64,000 nucleotides of DNA from the NCBI GenBank assembly GCA_002730525.1, contig PCAK01000043.1, forward strand, positions 1 to 64,000, in the 5' to 3' direction. Positions 1 through 8,972 of this stretch are shown here, piece after piece. The DNA is from Acidobacteriota bacterium (lineage in GTDB: Bacteria; Acidobacteriota; Vicinamibacteria; Vicinamibacterales; UBA823). Made by a program: the position numbers and the translations under genes. The notes beneath the pieces were generated by a model. It was not told the origin of the DNA and ran no database searches. It worked only from the letters and a program-made list of their open reading frames with translations. Position 1 is the stretch's first letter, and every line of letters begins with the position of its first letter.

Positions 1-375
1 CAGCGCGGTCGGCGCGACCGTCAGCGACGACCCGACCGCGGCCCCCTGCGCGACGAGCGCCGCGGCGCCCGCGACCACGCCGATCCAGAGCAGGGCGGGG
101 CGCAACGCCGCCAGCGCGCGCCCGATCGTCGCCCAGTAGATCAGCAGGGCACCGGTGGAGACGATGAGAGCCACCAGCCCCCATCCCGCGGCCACGCCGC
201 CGAGAACGGTAGCTTCGGGTCGGAACGCCAGCCCTGTCACGAGCAGGGTGACGGCCAGTCCGGCGTTGAACCGGAAGAACTTGACGCCCGCATCGCACGA
301 CACTAGGACCAGCGTCCACGCGATGCCGATACCGAGATGAGTGAGAAACAGGAAGAGGATGGCGGACAGCGACAT
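1..375 (-). CDS. Partial multi-pass membrane protein, C-terminus off the window edge
   Basis: Reading the minus strand from an ATG at 373-375 gives 125 codons with no stop before the window edge, so only the N-terminal part is present. The product is almost entirely hydrophobic. It starts MSLSAILFLFLTHLGIGIAW and continues through about four candidate transmembrane helices, with a short charged turn near residues 28-36 (CDAGVKFFRF). I do not recognise the family. It lies downstream of sod on the same strand, but a strong hairpin lies between them, so cotranscription is doubtful. An integral membrane protein is well supported; the function is unknown. Confidence 0.6.
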   Translation of the reverse strand, partial: MSLSAILFLFLTHLGIGIAWTLVLVSCDAGVKFFRFNAGLAVTLLVTGLAFRPEATVLGGVAAGWGLVALIVSTGALLIYWATIGRALAALRPALLWIGVVAGAAALVAQGAAVGSSLTVAPTAL

Positions 376-412
376 GACTGTGGCGAAGAACCCGCGGCCA
401 ACCGGCGAACTG

Positions 413-438
413 CGGGGGCCGGTGGCCGCCGACCCCCG
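413..438 (-). terminator. Hairpin after sod, likely terminator
   Basis: A GGGGG run (414-418) can pair with CCCCC (433-437) across a GC-rich loop, just past the superoxide dismutase stop codon. There is no U-tract, so termination is an inference from position and stem strength. Confidence 0.4.
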
Positions 439-450
439 TCAAGACCCTAA

Positions 451-1050
451 CTAGCCGAGCCGCTTGTTGACTTCCGCCCAGTTCACGACGTTCCACCACG
501 CTTTCACGTAGTCGGGCCGCCGATTCTGGTAGAGCAGATAGTAGGCGTGCTCCCAGACGTCGATGCCCAGGATCGCCTTCTTGCCTTCCATCAACGGATT
601 GTCCTGGTTCGGCGTGCTCACGACCGAGAGTTTCCCGCCGTCGACGACGATCCAGGCCCACCCGCTCCCGAACCGCCCTGCCGCCGCCGCGGAAAACTTC
701 TCCTTCAGGCTGTCGAAACTACCGAACGACGACGAGATCGCGCCCGCGACGTTCCCCGTCGGATCGCCGCCGGCACCCGGGCCCATGATTTCCCAGAACA
801 TCGAGTGGTTCCAGTGGCCGCCGCCGTTGTTGCGTACCGCCCCACGGATGTTCTCGGGCACGCTCCCGAGGTCGCCCAGCAGCGCGTCGAGACTCTTGGA
901 CTGCAGGTCCGGGTGCTGCTCGAGCGCGCCGTTGAGCTTGCTGACGTAGGCGGCATGATGCTTGTCGTGATGAATCCGCATCGTCTGCTCGTCCACGTGG
1001 GGTTCGAGCGCGTTGTACGCGTACGCCAGCGGCGGCAGATCGTGAGCCAT
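451..1050 (-). CDS. sodA: Superoxide dismutase, Mn-type (cytosolic)
   Basis: This 199-residue protein has the usual single-domain Fe/Mn-SOD length and no signal peptide. It converts superoxide to H2O2 and O2. The metal ligands are visible as H27, H82, D164 and H168 (in DVWEH). The outer-sphere Gln is at 149 within NQDNPL, with Gly-Gly-Gly at 76-78 before HWNH. That arrangement is typical of Mn rather than Fe enzymes. The start is decided by a near-perfect ribosome binding site, AAGGAGG, a few bases upstream. The gene follows nadA on the same strand at a 77-base gap and is followed by a hairpin. The choice of Mn over Fe or cambialistic is a sequence-based inference. Confidence 0.95.
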   Translation of the reverse strand: MAHDLPPLAYAYNALEPHVDEQTMRIHHDKHHAAYVSKLNGALEQHPDLQSKSLDALLGDLGSVPENIRGAVRNNGGGHWNHSMFWEIMGPGAGGDPTGNVAGAISSSFGSFDSLKEKFSAAAAGRFGSGWAWIVVDGGKLSVVSTPNQDNPLMEGKKAILGIDVWEHAYYLLYQNRRPDYVKAWWNVVNWAEVNKRLG

Positions 1051-1127
1051 CGAGAATCCTCCTTCAAGGGTGATCGCGCATCCGAGCGCGCACTCGCGCG
1101 GCCGGCACCGAGCGAGGGTCTGAAAGT

Positions 1128-2258
1128 CTACTGGATCGACAGCATCCGGTCGAGCGCGATGCGGGTCCAGTGCGTGTGGTCGTCAGGCACGACGATCTGA
1201 TTGGGCGTGTCGCCGGCGACCAGCGACTCCAGCACCCAGCAGAGATGGTTCGGCGAGATCCTGAACATCGTCGAACAGAGGCACCCGAGCGCGTCGAGCG
1301 TCAACACGGTGCGGTCTGGCGCCAGCTCGGTCGCGAGCCGGTTGACCAGATGAATCTCGGTGCCGACGGCCCAGACCGAGCCCAGCGGGCTCTCGCGTAC
1401 CTTCCGGATGATCGCCTCGGTGGAACCATTCGCGTCAGCTGCCTGCACCACGTCCCACGTGCACTCGGGATGAACGATGACTCGAACGCCTGGCTCCGTG
1501 CGACGCGTTTCCTCGATCTGTCCGACCGTGAACCGCGTGTGCACGGAGCAATGCCCCTTCCACAGGATGATTCTCGCGGCGGCCACCTGCGCGCGCGTCA
1601 GCCCACCCATCGGCTGCTGCGGGTCCCAGACGACCATCGCCTCGAGCGGCACACCCACGGCGTAGGCGGTGTTGCGGCCGAGGTGCTCATCGGGCAGGAA
1701 CAGAATCTGCTCGCCACGCGCCCACGCCCAACTGAACGTCGCCGCGGCGTTGCTGGACGTGCACACGACGCCGCCTTCACGCCCACAGAACGCCTTGATG
1801 GCCGCAGCCGAGTTCATGTAGGTGACCGGCACGACGTCACGCGCGCCCATCGCCAGCAATTCCTGCCAGCAGACCTCCAACTCGTCGGGCGCGGCCATGT
1901 CGGCCATCGAACAGCCGGCCGCCAGGTCGGGCAGGAAGACGCGCTGGTGCGGTGCGCTCAGCACATTCGCGCTCTCGGCCATGAAATGGACGCCACAGAA
2001 GACGATGAACTCGGCCTCGGTGTGCGCCGCGGCCGCTTGCGCCAGGGCGTGGGAATCGCCGCTATGGTCCGCGTACTTGAAGACCTCGTCGCGTTGATAG
2101 TGGTGGCCGAGGATCACGAGCCGATCGCCGAGTGCCGCGCGCGACGCAGAGATCCGCGCGTCCAGTTCGTCGTCCGACAGGCTGAGGTAGCGGTCGGGTA
2201 GGGCCTGGCACTTCCCGGTCTGCTGCCGTTCGTACTCGATCAGGGTATCGAGGCTCAT
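1128..2258 (-). CDS. nadA: Quinolinate synthase NadA
   Basis: This 376-residue protein condenses iminoaspartate with dihydroxyacetone phosphate to make quinolinate for de novo NAD synthesis. Family hallmarks are the substrate-binding GHHYQ near residue 51 and the three Fe-S ligand regions: C88 in VFCGVHFM, the PECTWD motif, and the C-terminal CLCSTMF. They support an intact [4Fe-4S] enzyme of normal length. No nadB or nadC lies in the window, so the rest of the pathway must be elsewhere. The gene is downstream of mqnE, but a stable hairpin separates them. Confidence 0.95.
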   Translation of the reverse strand: MSLDTLIEYERQQTGKCQALPDRYLSLSDDELDARISASRAALGDRLVILGHHYQRDEVFKYADHSGDSHALAQAAAAHTEAEFIVFCGVHFMAESANVLSAPHQRVFLPDLAAGCSMADMAAPDELEVCWQELLAMGARDVVPVTYMNSAAAIKAFCGREGGVVCTSSNAAATFSWAWARGEQILFLPDEHLGRNTAYAVGVPLEAMVVWDPQQPMGGLTRAQVAAARIILWKGHCSVHTRFTVGQIEETRRTEPGVRVIVHPECTWDVVQAADANGSTEAIIRKVRESPLGSVWAVGTEIHLVNRLATELAPDRTVLTLDALGCLCSTMFRISPNHLCWVLESLVAGDTPNQIVVPDDHTHWTRIALDRMLSIQ

Positions 2259-2400
2259 CGCGTCACGTCGCTCGGGTCGAAGGCGGTCACCGGCCAGCTT
2301 GTGAACTTTTGCTCAATCTCTGGCTGCGAAAAAGGCCAGACCCCTCGACCCGCACGTGTCGGGTGGAGCCTGACGCTGCGCCGATCCTAGCATAGCGATC

Positions 2401-2421
2401 GCCGGCGCGCGACGCGCCGGC
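2401..2421 (-). terminator. GC hairpin directly after mqnE
   Basis: A perfect 9-bp inverted repeat, GCCGGCGCG-CGA-CGCGCCGGC, begins two bases beyond the mqnE stop codon. There is no U-run. By position it is a candidate transcript end for mqnE, or a 3'-end stabiliser. Confidence 0.45.
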
Positions 2422-2422
2422 C

Positions 2423-3529
2423 TCAGGCGGGCATCGAGACGACGTTGTAGAGCGTGTCGCGTTCGATCGGCTGACGACCGGCCGCACGGATCAATCGGCC
2501 GATGGCGTGGGTGGTCATCGACTCGGGCGTGCGCGCTCCGGCCATGTGGTAGATCCGCTCCTCCTGGACCGTCCCGTCGAGGTCGTCGGCCCCAAACCAG
2601 AGCGCCGTCTGGGCGACATCGACCCCGGTGGCGATCCAGAACGCCTTGATATGCGAGACGTTGTCGAGCATCAGCCGCGCCACCGCATGCACTCGCAGCG
2701 TATCGGCCGCCGTCGGGGCGGGCATCTTGCGCATCTGGTTGTTGTCGGGGTGAAACGCGAGCGGGATGAACGCCTGGAACCCGCCGGTGTCCTCCTGCAG
2801 CGCCCGGACGCGCAGCATATGATCCACCCGCTCGGCCGCCGTCTCGATGTGGCCGTACAGCATCGTGACGTTCGACCGCATCCCGAGGCCGTGGGCCGTT
2901 CGGTGAATCGCCAGATACCGGTCGGTGCCGCACTTGTCGTGGCTGATCTTCCGCCGCACACGCTCGGCGAAGACCTCGGCGCCGCCACCGGGCAACGAAT
3001 TCAGCCCCGCCTCCATCAGTTCGCGCAGAACCTGCTCATCCGACTTGGCGTAGAGGTCTGCGAAGAACGCAATCTCCACCGCCGTGAAGCACTTGAGGTG
3101 CACGTCGGGGCGGATCCGCCTGAAGCCCCGTAGCAGATCGAGGTAGTAGCTGAACGGAAGGTCCGGATGCAGTCCGTTGACGACGTGAATCTCCGTCAGC
3201 GCCTGGTCCTCCCGCTGGCGCAGCTTGTCCCAGGCCTGCTCCAGCGACATCGTGTAGGCACCGGGATCGCCGGGCTTCAACCGCGCGAACGAGCAGAACA
3301 AGCAATTCGCGACGCAGACGTTGGTCGCCTCGATCCGGATGTTGTGATTGAAGAAGGTCCGTCCGGCGTGCCGGCGCTCGCGCTCGCGATTCGCCAGCCA
3401 GCCCACGGCCAGAAGATCCGGCGCGTCGAAGAGGCGCACGCCGTCCTCAAGACCCAGCCGCGCACCAGCCTCGAGCCGGTCGGCAATGTCGACGAGGCCG
3501 CAGGTCTCGAGCCGAGCGCGCATGAGCAT
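2423..3529 (-). CDS. mqnE: Aminofutalosine synthase MqnE (radical SAM)
   Basis: This 368-residue enzyme (from the chosen start) belongs to the futalosine pathway of menaquinone synthesis and makes aminofutalosine from the MqnA product and SAM. The radical-SAM cluster cysteines are C72, C76 and C79 in CVANCLFC. The AFHPDNN and HIKAFWI segments are typical of MqnE rather than MqnC. Homologues begin close to MLMRARLE, so I chose the ATG at 3529. An in-frame ATG at 3580 would add 17 poorly conserved residues. mqnD lies 6 kb away on the same strand; mqnA, mqnB and mqnC are not in the window. The gene runs divergently from the B12 operon. Confidence 0.92.
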   Translation of the reverse strand: MLMRARLETCGLVDIADRLEAGARLGLEDGVRLFDAPDLLAVGWLANRERERRHAGRTFFNHNIRIEATNVCVANCLFCSFARLKPGDPGAYTMSLEQAWDKLRQREDQALTEIHVVNGLHPDLPFSYYLDLLRGFRRIRPDVHLKCFTAVEIAFFADLYAKSDEQVLRELMEAGLNSLPGGGAEVFAERVRRKISHDKCGTDRYLAIHRTAHGLGMRSNVTMLYGHIETAAERVDHMLRVRALQEDTGGFQAFIPLAFHPDNNQMRKMPAPTAADTLRVHAVARLMLDNVSHIKAFWIATGVDVAQTALWFGADDLDGTVQEERIYHMAGARTPESMTTHAIGRLIRAAGRQPIERDTLYNVVSMPA

Positions 3530-3591
3530 TGGAAGCGAGTCTCGACCGGCCGCGTCCCTTGCCGGCCGAAGGGCTCTCATTTTGCCATGCT

Positions 3592-3597
3592 ATACTC
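3592..3597 (+). promoter_or_regulatory. Candidate -10 element (TATACT) of the B12 operon
   Basis: TATACT followed by CC lies just ahead of the cobalamin riboswitch, where a -10 box is expected. The same TATACTC sequence precedes three other genes in this window. No convincing -35 is visible, so this is tentative. Confidence 0.35.
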
Positions 3598-3611
3598 CGG
3601 CAGACAATCGA

Positions 3612-3790
3612 CGCTTCCCGGTGGCCATGCGAAGTGGGTGCGATTCCCACACGGTGCCGCCACTGTAAGCGGGGAGCGAGGCGACTGGAGTGCTCCGCTG
3701 GTTGGGGGGGGGCCGCCACTGTGCTCGAAGCGAGCATGGGAAGGCGTCGTTGCTTCGCGTCGATCCGCAAGTCAGGATACCTGGCCACTG
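3612..3790 (+). promoter_or_regulatory. Cobalamin (AdoCbl) riboswitch
   Basis: The conserved blocks occur in the right order: GAAGTGGGTGCGATTCCCAC, then GCCGCCACTGTAAGCGGGG (3656 onward), then a second CCACTGT...GGGAAGGCG arm (3714-3747), then the B12 box AGTCAGGATACCTGGCC ending about 3786. The last lies about 80 bases before the TonB receptor start. Such elements shut off downstream expression when adenosylcobalamin is bound. Here it controls the btu operon. The exact ends are approximate. Confidence 0.93.
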
Positions 3791-3865
3791 GGCTCGTCCT
3801 CTTTCGCCCGCTCCGGCCGATGGCCGCGGGCGGGTTCGGCGCGCGATCACGCCGAAAGGAGCCCG

Positions 3866-6136
3866 ATGGCTGCACCGTTTCGCCCGTTCTCCACGCTCGC
3901 CTTCCTGCGTCTGCTCGTGCTCGTCGCGATCCTGTCGCCACTTACCGGGCTGGCCGCCGACCTCAACGGCGCCGTCGTCGACCCTGACGGGCGTCCGGTA
4001 CCGAACGCCAGAGTCTTGGTGTCGCGGGCCGGTGCGGTCAGCGCCACGACCACGACCGACGCCCAGGGGCACTTCGGGCTAGCGCTCGCCGCCGGCCGCT
4101 ACGAGTTGCGAGCCTCGGTCCCGGGCTTCCGGAGCGAGGTCGTTCCACTGGAGATCGGTGCTGACGACCTGCCGCGCGTCACCATCGCGCTACGGGTAAG
4201 CGCCATCGAGGAATCGGTGGTGGTCTCGGCCTCGCCGGTCGACCGCCCCCTGTCACGAACGCCTGACAGCGTCACGGTGATCGACGCCGACGAGTTACGA
4301 GCGCATCAGGTCGAAACGGTGTCGGACGCGCTCCGACTCGTACCTGGGCTCACCGTGACGCAGAGCGGTGGCCGCGGCGGCGTGACGTCACTGTTCCCAC
4401 GAGGCGGCGAGTCGAACTTCACGCTGGTCTTGATCGACGGCGTTCGCGCCAACGCGTTCGGCGGGGGTTTCGACTTCGCCCATCTGCCCATCGCGGATAT
4501 CGAGCGGATCGAGGTGGTCCGCGGGCCGCAGAGCGCCCTGTACGGATCGGACGCCATCGGCTCCGTCGTGCAGATCGTCACGCGCCGGGAAGGGCCCACC
4601 CGTGCGGAGGGCCTGGTGGAGGGCGGCGGTTTCGGCACGACCCGCGCCGCTGGGTCGGTGACCGGGTCGCACAACGGCTGGAGTTGGGGCACGGCGGGTG
4701 AGCGACTCGACACCGACGGGTTCACCGGCGAGGCGCCGGCGACTGGTGAACCGGTCACGAACGACGACTACCAGCGCACCGACGGCTCATTCAACCTCGG
4801 CTGGGAAGGGGGACGCGACGTCGCGATCCGCGGGACCGGCCGGCTCAGCTCGTTCGAACGAGGGTTCCCCGGCCCGTTCGGCAGCGACCCGCTCGGCAAC
4901 GTCTCGGCGATCGATACGATCTCGCGCGGCGAGAACGACATCAAGCTTTTCTCGGTCGACGCCGAGTTCCCGTGGAGCCAGCGCGTCACGCAGGACATAC
5001 AGATCGCGTGGAGCAACCTCGACGGCACCTTCACGAGCCCGTTCGGTACCTCGGAGTCCGAGTCGCGCCGCGTCACGGTGCGCGGTCAGGCCGACGCCGC
5101 GCTCCTTCCCCGCGTGGGCCTGTCGATCGGCGGCGAACTGCTCCGGGAAAGTGCCGAGAGCACGTTCATCACCGGCCCCTCGGTCGATCGCGTGCCGGTC
5201 GAGCGCAGCGCGCTTGGCGTCTTCGGCGAGGTGCGCTACGACGCGGGCGATCGGCTCTACGTGACCGCCGGCGCTCGGGCCGAACGCATTCACCGCGACC
5301 CGCTGGCGCCCGACCCGAATGCGTTCTCGCCTCGCCCGATCTTCAACGCCTCCACCGTCGTCTCGGTGAACCCCAAGCTCGCGGTCGCCTATTTCCTTCA
5401 GCCGCCGGGCCGGCGCGAGCGGCGATGGACCCGGGTGCACGGCAGCGTTGGCACCGGCATAAGGCCGCCGGGTGCGTTCGAGATCGCCTTCACCGACAAC
5501 CCGTCCCTGCGGCCTGAGCGGAACCGCAGCTTCGACGTTGGTGTCGAGCAGACCTTCGCGGGCGGCGCCTTCATCGTCGACGCCACCGGCTTCTACAACC
5601 GCTACGACGACCTCATCATCAGCGTGGGCCGCTCCTTCCAGGATGTCAGCCAGTTCCGGACCGACAATATTTCGAACGCGCGGGCACGCGGGCTTGAACT
5701 GGTGGCCTCCGCACGCACGGCCTGGGGTCTCGCCGCAACGGTGGCCTATACCTGGCTCGACACGCAGGTCCTCGCGGTCGATCAATCGGACAAAGCGCCG
5801 CCGCCGTTCGAAGCCGGCGAGCCTCTCATCCGCCGGCCGCGTCACCAGGGTGCGATCGATCTGGTCTACCGACGTGGGCCGGTGACCGCCTTCGGCCAGG
5901 TGCTGGCGCACGGCCAGAACCTCGACGTCGAACCGTCGTTCGGCACATTCGGCGGGGTCTACACGAACCCTGGGTACGGCGTCGTCAATCTGGGCGGCAC
6001 AATCGCCGTGCGGTCTGAACTCGAGGTGTTCGCGCGGATCACGAACCTACTCGACCGCAGCTACGAGGAAACCTTCGGATTCCCTGCGCTGGGGCGCAGC
6101 GCAATCGTCGGAGTGCGCGTTGCTACAGGCTACTGA
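3866..6136 (+). CDS. btuB: TonB-dependent outer-membrane receptor for cobalamin (BtuB-like)
   Basis: A 756-residue outer-membrane receptor. An N-terminal signal peptide (hydrophobic stretch ending near LTGLAA) is followed by a carboxypeptidase-like regulatory domain of about 80 residues. Then come a plug domain (VIDADELRAHQVETVSDALR, GGESNFTLVLIDGVR) and a C-terminal beta-barrel. The start ATG at 3866 has a GAAAGGAG ribosome binding site; upstream codons in this frame lie inside the riboswitch. Location directly behind a cobalamin riboswitch and ahead of an ABC importer gives the substrate assignment. From sequence alone it would only be a TonB receptor. Its stop overlaps the next gene's start by 17 bases. 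Confidence 0.9.
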   Translation: MAAPFRPFSTLAFLRLLVLVAILSPLTGLAADLNGAVVDPDGRPVPNARVLVSRAGAVSATTTTDAQGHFGLALAAGRYELRASVPGFRSEVVPLEIGADDLPRVTIALRVSAIEESVVVSASPVDRPLSRTPDSVTVIDADELRAHQVETVSDALRLVPGLTVTQSGGRGGVTSLFPRGGESNFTLVLIDGVRANAFGGGFDFAHLPIADIERIEVVRGPQSALYGSDAIGSVVQIVTRREGPTRAEGLVEGGGFGTTRAAGSVTGSHNGWSWGTAGERLDTDGFTGEAPATGEPVTNDDYQRTDGSFNLGWEGGRDVAIRGTGRLSSFERGFPGPFGSDPLGNVSAIDTISRGENDIKLFSVDAEFPWSQRVTQDIQIAWSNLDGTFTSPFGTSESESRRVTVRGQADAALLPRVGLSIGGELLRESAESTFITGPSVDRVPVERSALGVFGEVRYDAGDRLYVTAGARAERIHRDPLAPDPNAFSPRPIFNASTVVSVNPKLAVAYFLQPPGRRERRWTRVHGSVGTGIRPPGAFEIAFTDNPSLRPERNRSFDVGVEQTFAGGAFIVDATGFYNRYDDLIISVGRSFQDVSQFRTDNISNARARGLELVASARTAWGLAATVAYTWLDTQVLAVDQSDKAPPPFEAGEPLIRRPRHQGAIDLVYRRGPVTAFGQVLAHGQNLDVEPSFGTFGGVYTNPGYGVVNLGGTIAVRSELEVFARITNLLDRSYEETFGFPALGRSAIVGVRVATGY

Positions 6137-6971
6137 CGTCAGCTTCGCCTACGGCCGCCAGCCGGTACTCCACGCGGTGTCGTTCGACCTCGCGGGCGGC
6201 GGGGTGCTGGGCATCCTCGGGCCGAACGGGTCAGGCAAGACGACCTTGCTGCGTTTGCTGGGTGGCCTGCTGCAACCGCAGTCGGGTCGGATCGCGCTCG
6301 ACGACCAGGATCTGCGGGAGATTCCCCACGCGACGCTGGCACAGCGGATGGCGATGGTGCCGCAGGAGACCCAGCTCGCGTTCGACTACTCGGTACTCGA
6401 GATCGCTCTAATGGGACGGTATCCCCACCTCCGGGCATTCGAAGTAGAGGGGCCGGAGGACGTCGCGCTCGCGCGGGCAGCGCTCGCCGAAACCGGCACG
6501 GCGGAACTCGAGGACCGCTCGTTCATGACGTTGAGCGGCGGCGAGAAGCAACGGGTGGTCATCGCCAGCGCGTTGTCGCAATTCGGCAGGCGCGCGGTCG
6601 ACGCCGCCGACACCGAAGACGGGCCGGCCGAACTACTGCTGCTCGACGAACCCACGGCGTCTCTCGACCTCGGCTACCAGCTGGATGTCACCGCGACGCT
6701 GCGCCGCCTCAACACCGAGCGATCCATGTCGATGGTGATCTCCACGCACGATCTCAACTTCGCCGCAGCGCTGTGCGATCGGGTCGTCTTGCTCCGGCAG
6801 GGGCGTGTCCTGGCGGCTGGACCGATCGGGGAGGTGCTCCGCCCCGACACCGTCAGGGCGCTGTATGACGTAGACGCTGCCGTGGAACGTCACGAGACGG
6901 CCGGGCATCTGACCGTTGTCCCGCTGAGCCGGCGCGGCGACGCCGCGCCGGGCCGACGCACCGGGCAGTGA
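6120..6971 (+). CDS. btuD: Cobalamin ABC transporter ATP-binding protein BtuD
   Basis: This 283-residue ATPase of the FepC/BtuD type energises B12 import across the inner membrane. Walker A (GPNGSGKTT) is at 34-42, the signature LSGGEKQ at 138-144, Walker B (LLLLDEPT) at 172-179, and the switch histidine lies in STHDLNF. A loop of about 15 residues between signature and Walker B is longer than usual. Translation apparently begins at TTG 6120 inside the end of btuB, suggesting translational coupling; no better start exists downstream. The permease follows at a 4-base gap. Confidence 0.9.
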   Translation: MLQATDVSFAYGRQPVLHAVSFDLAGGGVLGILGPNGSGKTTLLRLLGGLLQPQSGRIALDDQDLREIPHATLAQRMAMVPQETQLAFDYSVLEIALMGRYPHLRAFEVEGPEDVALARAALAETGTAELEDRSFMTLSGGEKQRVVIASALSQFGRRAVDAADTEDGPAELLLLDEPTASLDLGYQLDVTATLRRLNTERSMSMVISTHDLNFAAALCDRVVLLRQGRVLAAGPIGEVLRPDTVRALYDVDAAVERHETAGHLTVVPLSRRGDAAPGRRTGQ

Positions 6972-6975
6972 TGGA

Positions 6976-8046
6976 ATGACCGATCGCCCCCACGCCCACG
7001 CCTCACCGGCCGGTGTCCCGGCGGACCCGGGGCGGACGCGAATCTTCAGCGTCAGACGCCGTCTCGCGCTGACGCTCAGCGGCTTCGGCTGCTTGGCGCT
7101 CGTCTCGCTCGTGGTCGCTCCTCTGATCGGTCCGACGCCGATCGCCCTCGGTCGGGTGTTCGACTCGGCGATTCCGTTCGCCGACAATGTCGATGCGCAG
7201 ATCTTCTTCATCGCCCGGCTGCCCAGGGCGCTGGCCGGCATGCTCGTCGGCGCGTCACTGGCAGTCGCAGGCGTCGTGTTTCAGGCGCTGCTCCGCAACC
7301 CGCTCGCGACGCCGTTCACGCTAGGTGTCTCAGCGGGAGCTTCACTCGGGGCGATGCTGGTCATCACGTTCGGACTGCCGATGGCCGTCGCCGGCATCCC
7401 GGCCGTACCGGTCGCTAGCCTGATCGGTTCGCTGGCCGCGGCCGGCGTCGTCTATGCGATGGCCACGCTGCGACGCCACGGGCTGTCGACGACGGTGCTG
7501 CTGCTCGCGGGCGTCACGCTGAACTCGTTTTTCTCGGCGATCATCATGTTCGTGCAGTACTCGGCCGACTTCGCCAAGACGTTCCAGACGGTGCGGTGGT
7601 TGATGGGCAATCTCGACGTCAGCAGCTTCCAGCCGATCGTCGCCGCGCTGCCGCTCATGGGTACGGCCTTCGTGATGTTCGCGACGCTTCCTCGCGCCTT
7701 GAACCTGCTGACGCTGGGCAGCGACAACGCCGCAGCCCGGGGCGTCGATGTGTTGCGGACCCAGCGCGTGGCGTTTCTGAGCGCGTCGCTCGCCACCGGC
7801 GCCGCGGTGTCGCTGAGCGGGCCAATCGGATTCATCGGCATCGTGATCCCGCACCTCGTGAGGCTGCTGGTCGGCGCCGACCACCGAATCGTCATGCCGG
7901 CGTCGGCCTGCTTGGGGGCCGCGTTCCTCGTGGCGTGCGACGTCGTGGCCCGCACCGCCATGGCGCCGGTCGAACTGCCCGTAGGTGTCATCACGGCGTT
8001 GACCGGCGGACCCTTCTTTCTCTGGCTCCTGATGCGACGACCGTGA
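6976..8046 (+). CDS. btuC: Cobalamin ABC transporter permease BtuC (FecCD family)
   Basis: A 356-residue polytopic inner-membrane protein of the FecCD family with about ten hydrophobic helices. Conserved segments are RLPRALAGMLVGASLAVAGV, FQALLRNPLATPFTLGVSAG, and the C-terminal GPIGFIGIVIPHLVRLLVG, which contacts the ATPase. It forms the B12 channel with BtuD and receives cargo from BtuF. Its TGA overlaps the GTG start of the next gene. Substrate is assigned from the riboswitch and neighbours. Confidence 0.9.
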   Translation: MTDRPHAHASPAGVPADPGRTRIFSVRRRLALTLSGFGCLALVSLVVAPLIGPTPIALGRVFDSAIPFADNVDAQIFFIARLPRALAGMLVGASLAVAGVVFQALLRNPLATPFTLGVSAGASLGAMLVITFGLPMAVAGIPAVPVASLIGSLAAAGVVYAMATLRRHGLSTTVLLLAGVTLNSFFSAIIMFVQYSADFAKTFQTVRWLMGNLDVSSFQPIVAALPLMGTAFVMFATLPRALNLLTLGSDNAAARGVDVLRTQRVAFLSASLATGAAVSLSGPIGFIGIVIPHLVRLLVGADHRIVMPASACLGAAFLVACDVVARTAMAPVELPVGVITALTGGPFFLWLLMRRP

Positions 8047-8972
8047 AGATGAAGATGACGCTGATGATCACACGTAAGACGAGGACAGGGACGACGCGCG
8101 GCCCAGCAGGGCGCATCCGCCCAATGACCCTGGCCGCCTCGCTCATCCTGGTGGCCGGTCTCGGCGCCCAGGCCCCGCAGCGAATCGTGTCGATCATCCC
8201 GGCCGTGACGGAGATCCTCTTTGCCATCGGCGCGGGTTCGGAAGTCGTGGGCGTCGGTAGCTACGACCAGTTCCCTCCCGAGATCGCGGACCTGCCACGC
8301 ATCGGCGGATTGATCGATCCGGACATCGAGACAATCATCGCGCTTCGGCCCGACCTCGTCGTGCCCTACACGACGCAGGTCGACTTGATCGCGCAACTTG
8401 GACGCGCTGGGATTCCCCTCTTTCACTACTCGCACGGCACGCTCCCCGATATCCTCACGACGGTCCGGCAGTTGGGCAATCGAACCGGCCGCGCGCACCG
8501 GGCGGAGGAGGTGGCCCGCGGCATCGAGGCCGACCTGGCCGCGATCGCCGAGGCGGTGTCGGGGCGGCCGCGGCCACGAACGCTGCTCGTCATCGCGCGG
8601 GAGCCTGGGTCGCTGCGAAACGTCTTCGCGAGCGGTGGCTCGGGCTTCCAGCACGACATGCTCACCCTGGCCGGGGGTGAGAACGTCTTCGACGGCAGTG
8701 TGAGCCGCGCGGCGCAGGTGACGACCGAAACGATCCTGCAAGCGGCACCCGATGTCGTGCTCGAAGTCCGCGCCGACCAGAGTCTCTCACCCTCCGAGAT
8801 TGCGCGGGAGGTCGCGGCGTGGCAGGCCCTGCCCTCGCTGCCGGCCGTCCGAAACAGCCGCGTCGTGCTCTTGACCGGCAGTGACCTGGTGATTCCCGGG
8901 CCCCGCATCGTACAGGGCGCGGCCCGGTTCGCCGGAGCGTTGCATCCCGACGTCACGCTGCCGACTCGATGA
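8043..8972 (+). CDS. btuF: Periplasmic cobalamin-binding protein BtuF
   Basis: A class III periplasmic binding protein of up to 309 residues that carries B12 to BtuCD. PQRIVSIIPAVTEILFAIGA and VVGVGSYDQFPPEI are typical of the BtuF/FecB fold. The export signal is MTLAASLILVAGLGAQA. The start is uncertain. GTG 8043 overlaps the btuC stop (GTGA), ATG codons lie at 8049, 8055 and 8064, and ATG 8123 sits directly at the signal peptide. The product is probably soluble, because no lipobox cysteine is seen. Its stop overlaps the ATG of the next gene (ATGA). Confidence 0.88.
   Translation: MKMKMTLMITRKTRTGTTRGPAGRIRPMTLAASLILVAGLGAQAPQRIVSIIPAVTEILFAIGAGSEVVGVGSYDQFPPEIADLPRIGGLIDPDIETIIALRPDLVVPYTTQVDLIAQLGRAGIPLFHYSHGTLPDILTTVRQLGNRTGRAHRAEEVARGIEADLAAIAEAVSGRPRPRTLLVIAREPGSLRNVFASGGSGFQHDMLTLAGGENVFDGSVSRAAQVTTETILQAAPDVVLEVRADQSLSPSEIAREVAAWQALPSLPAVRNSRVVLLTGSDLVIPGPRIVQGAARFAGALHPDVTLPTR

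Noticed and set aside
155-340. Plus-strand 61-residue frame near the left edge
   Set aside because: The minus strand encodes a convincing membrane protein through the same bases.
547-1200. Long open frame on the plus strand opposite sod
   Set aside because: Antisense shadow of a well-conserved gene with typical high-GC codon bias. No family resemblance.
3656-3722. Duplicated GCCGCCACTGT 57 bases apart
   Set aside because: Both copies are expected conserved parts of the cobalamin riboswitch, not a separate repeat.
3167-3865. Long upstream extension of the B12 receptor reading frame
   Set aside because: It passes through the riboswitch and is antisense to mqnE. The signal peptide and ribosome binding site fix the start at 3866.
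4787-5911. Long minus-strand open frame inside the B12 receptor
   Set aside because: Arg/Ala/Gly-biased composition typical of shadow frames in GC-rich DNA; the plus strand has clear TonB receptor motifs.
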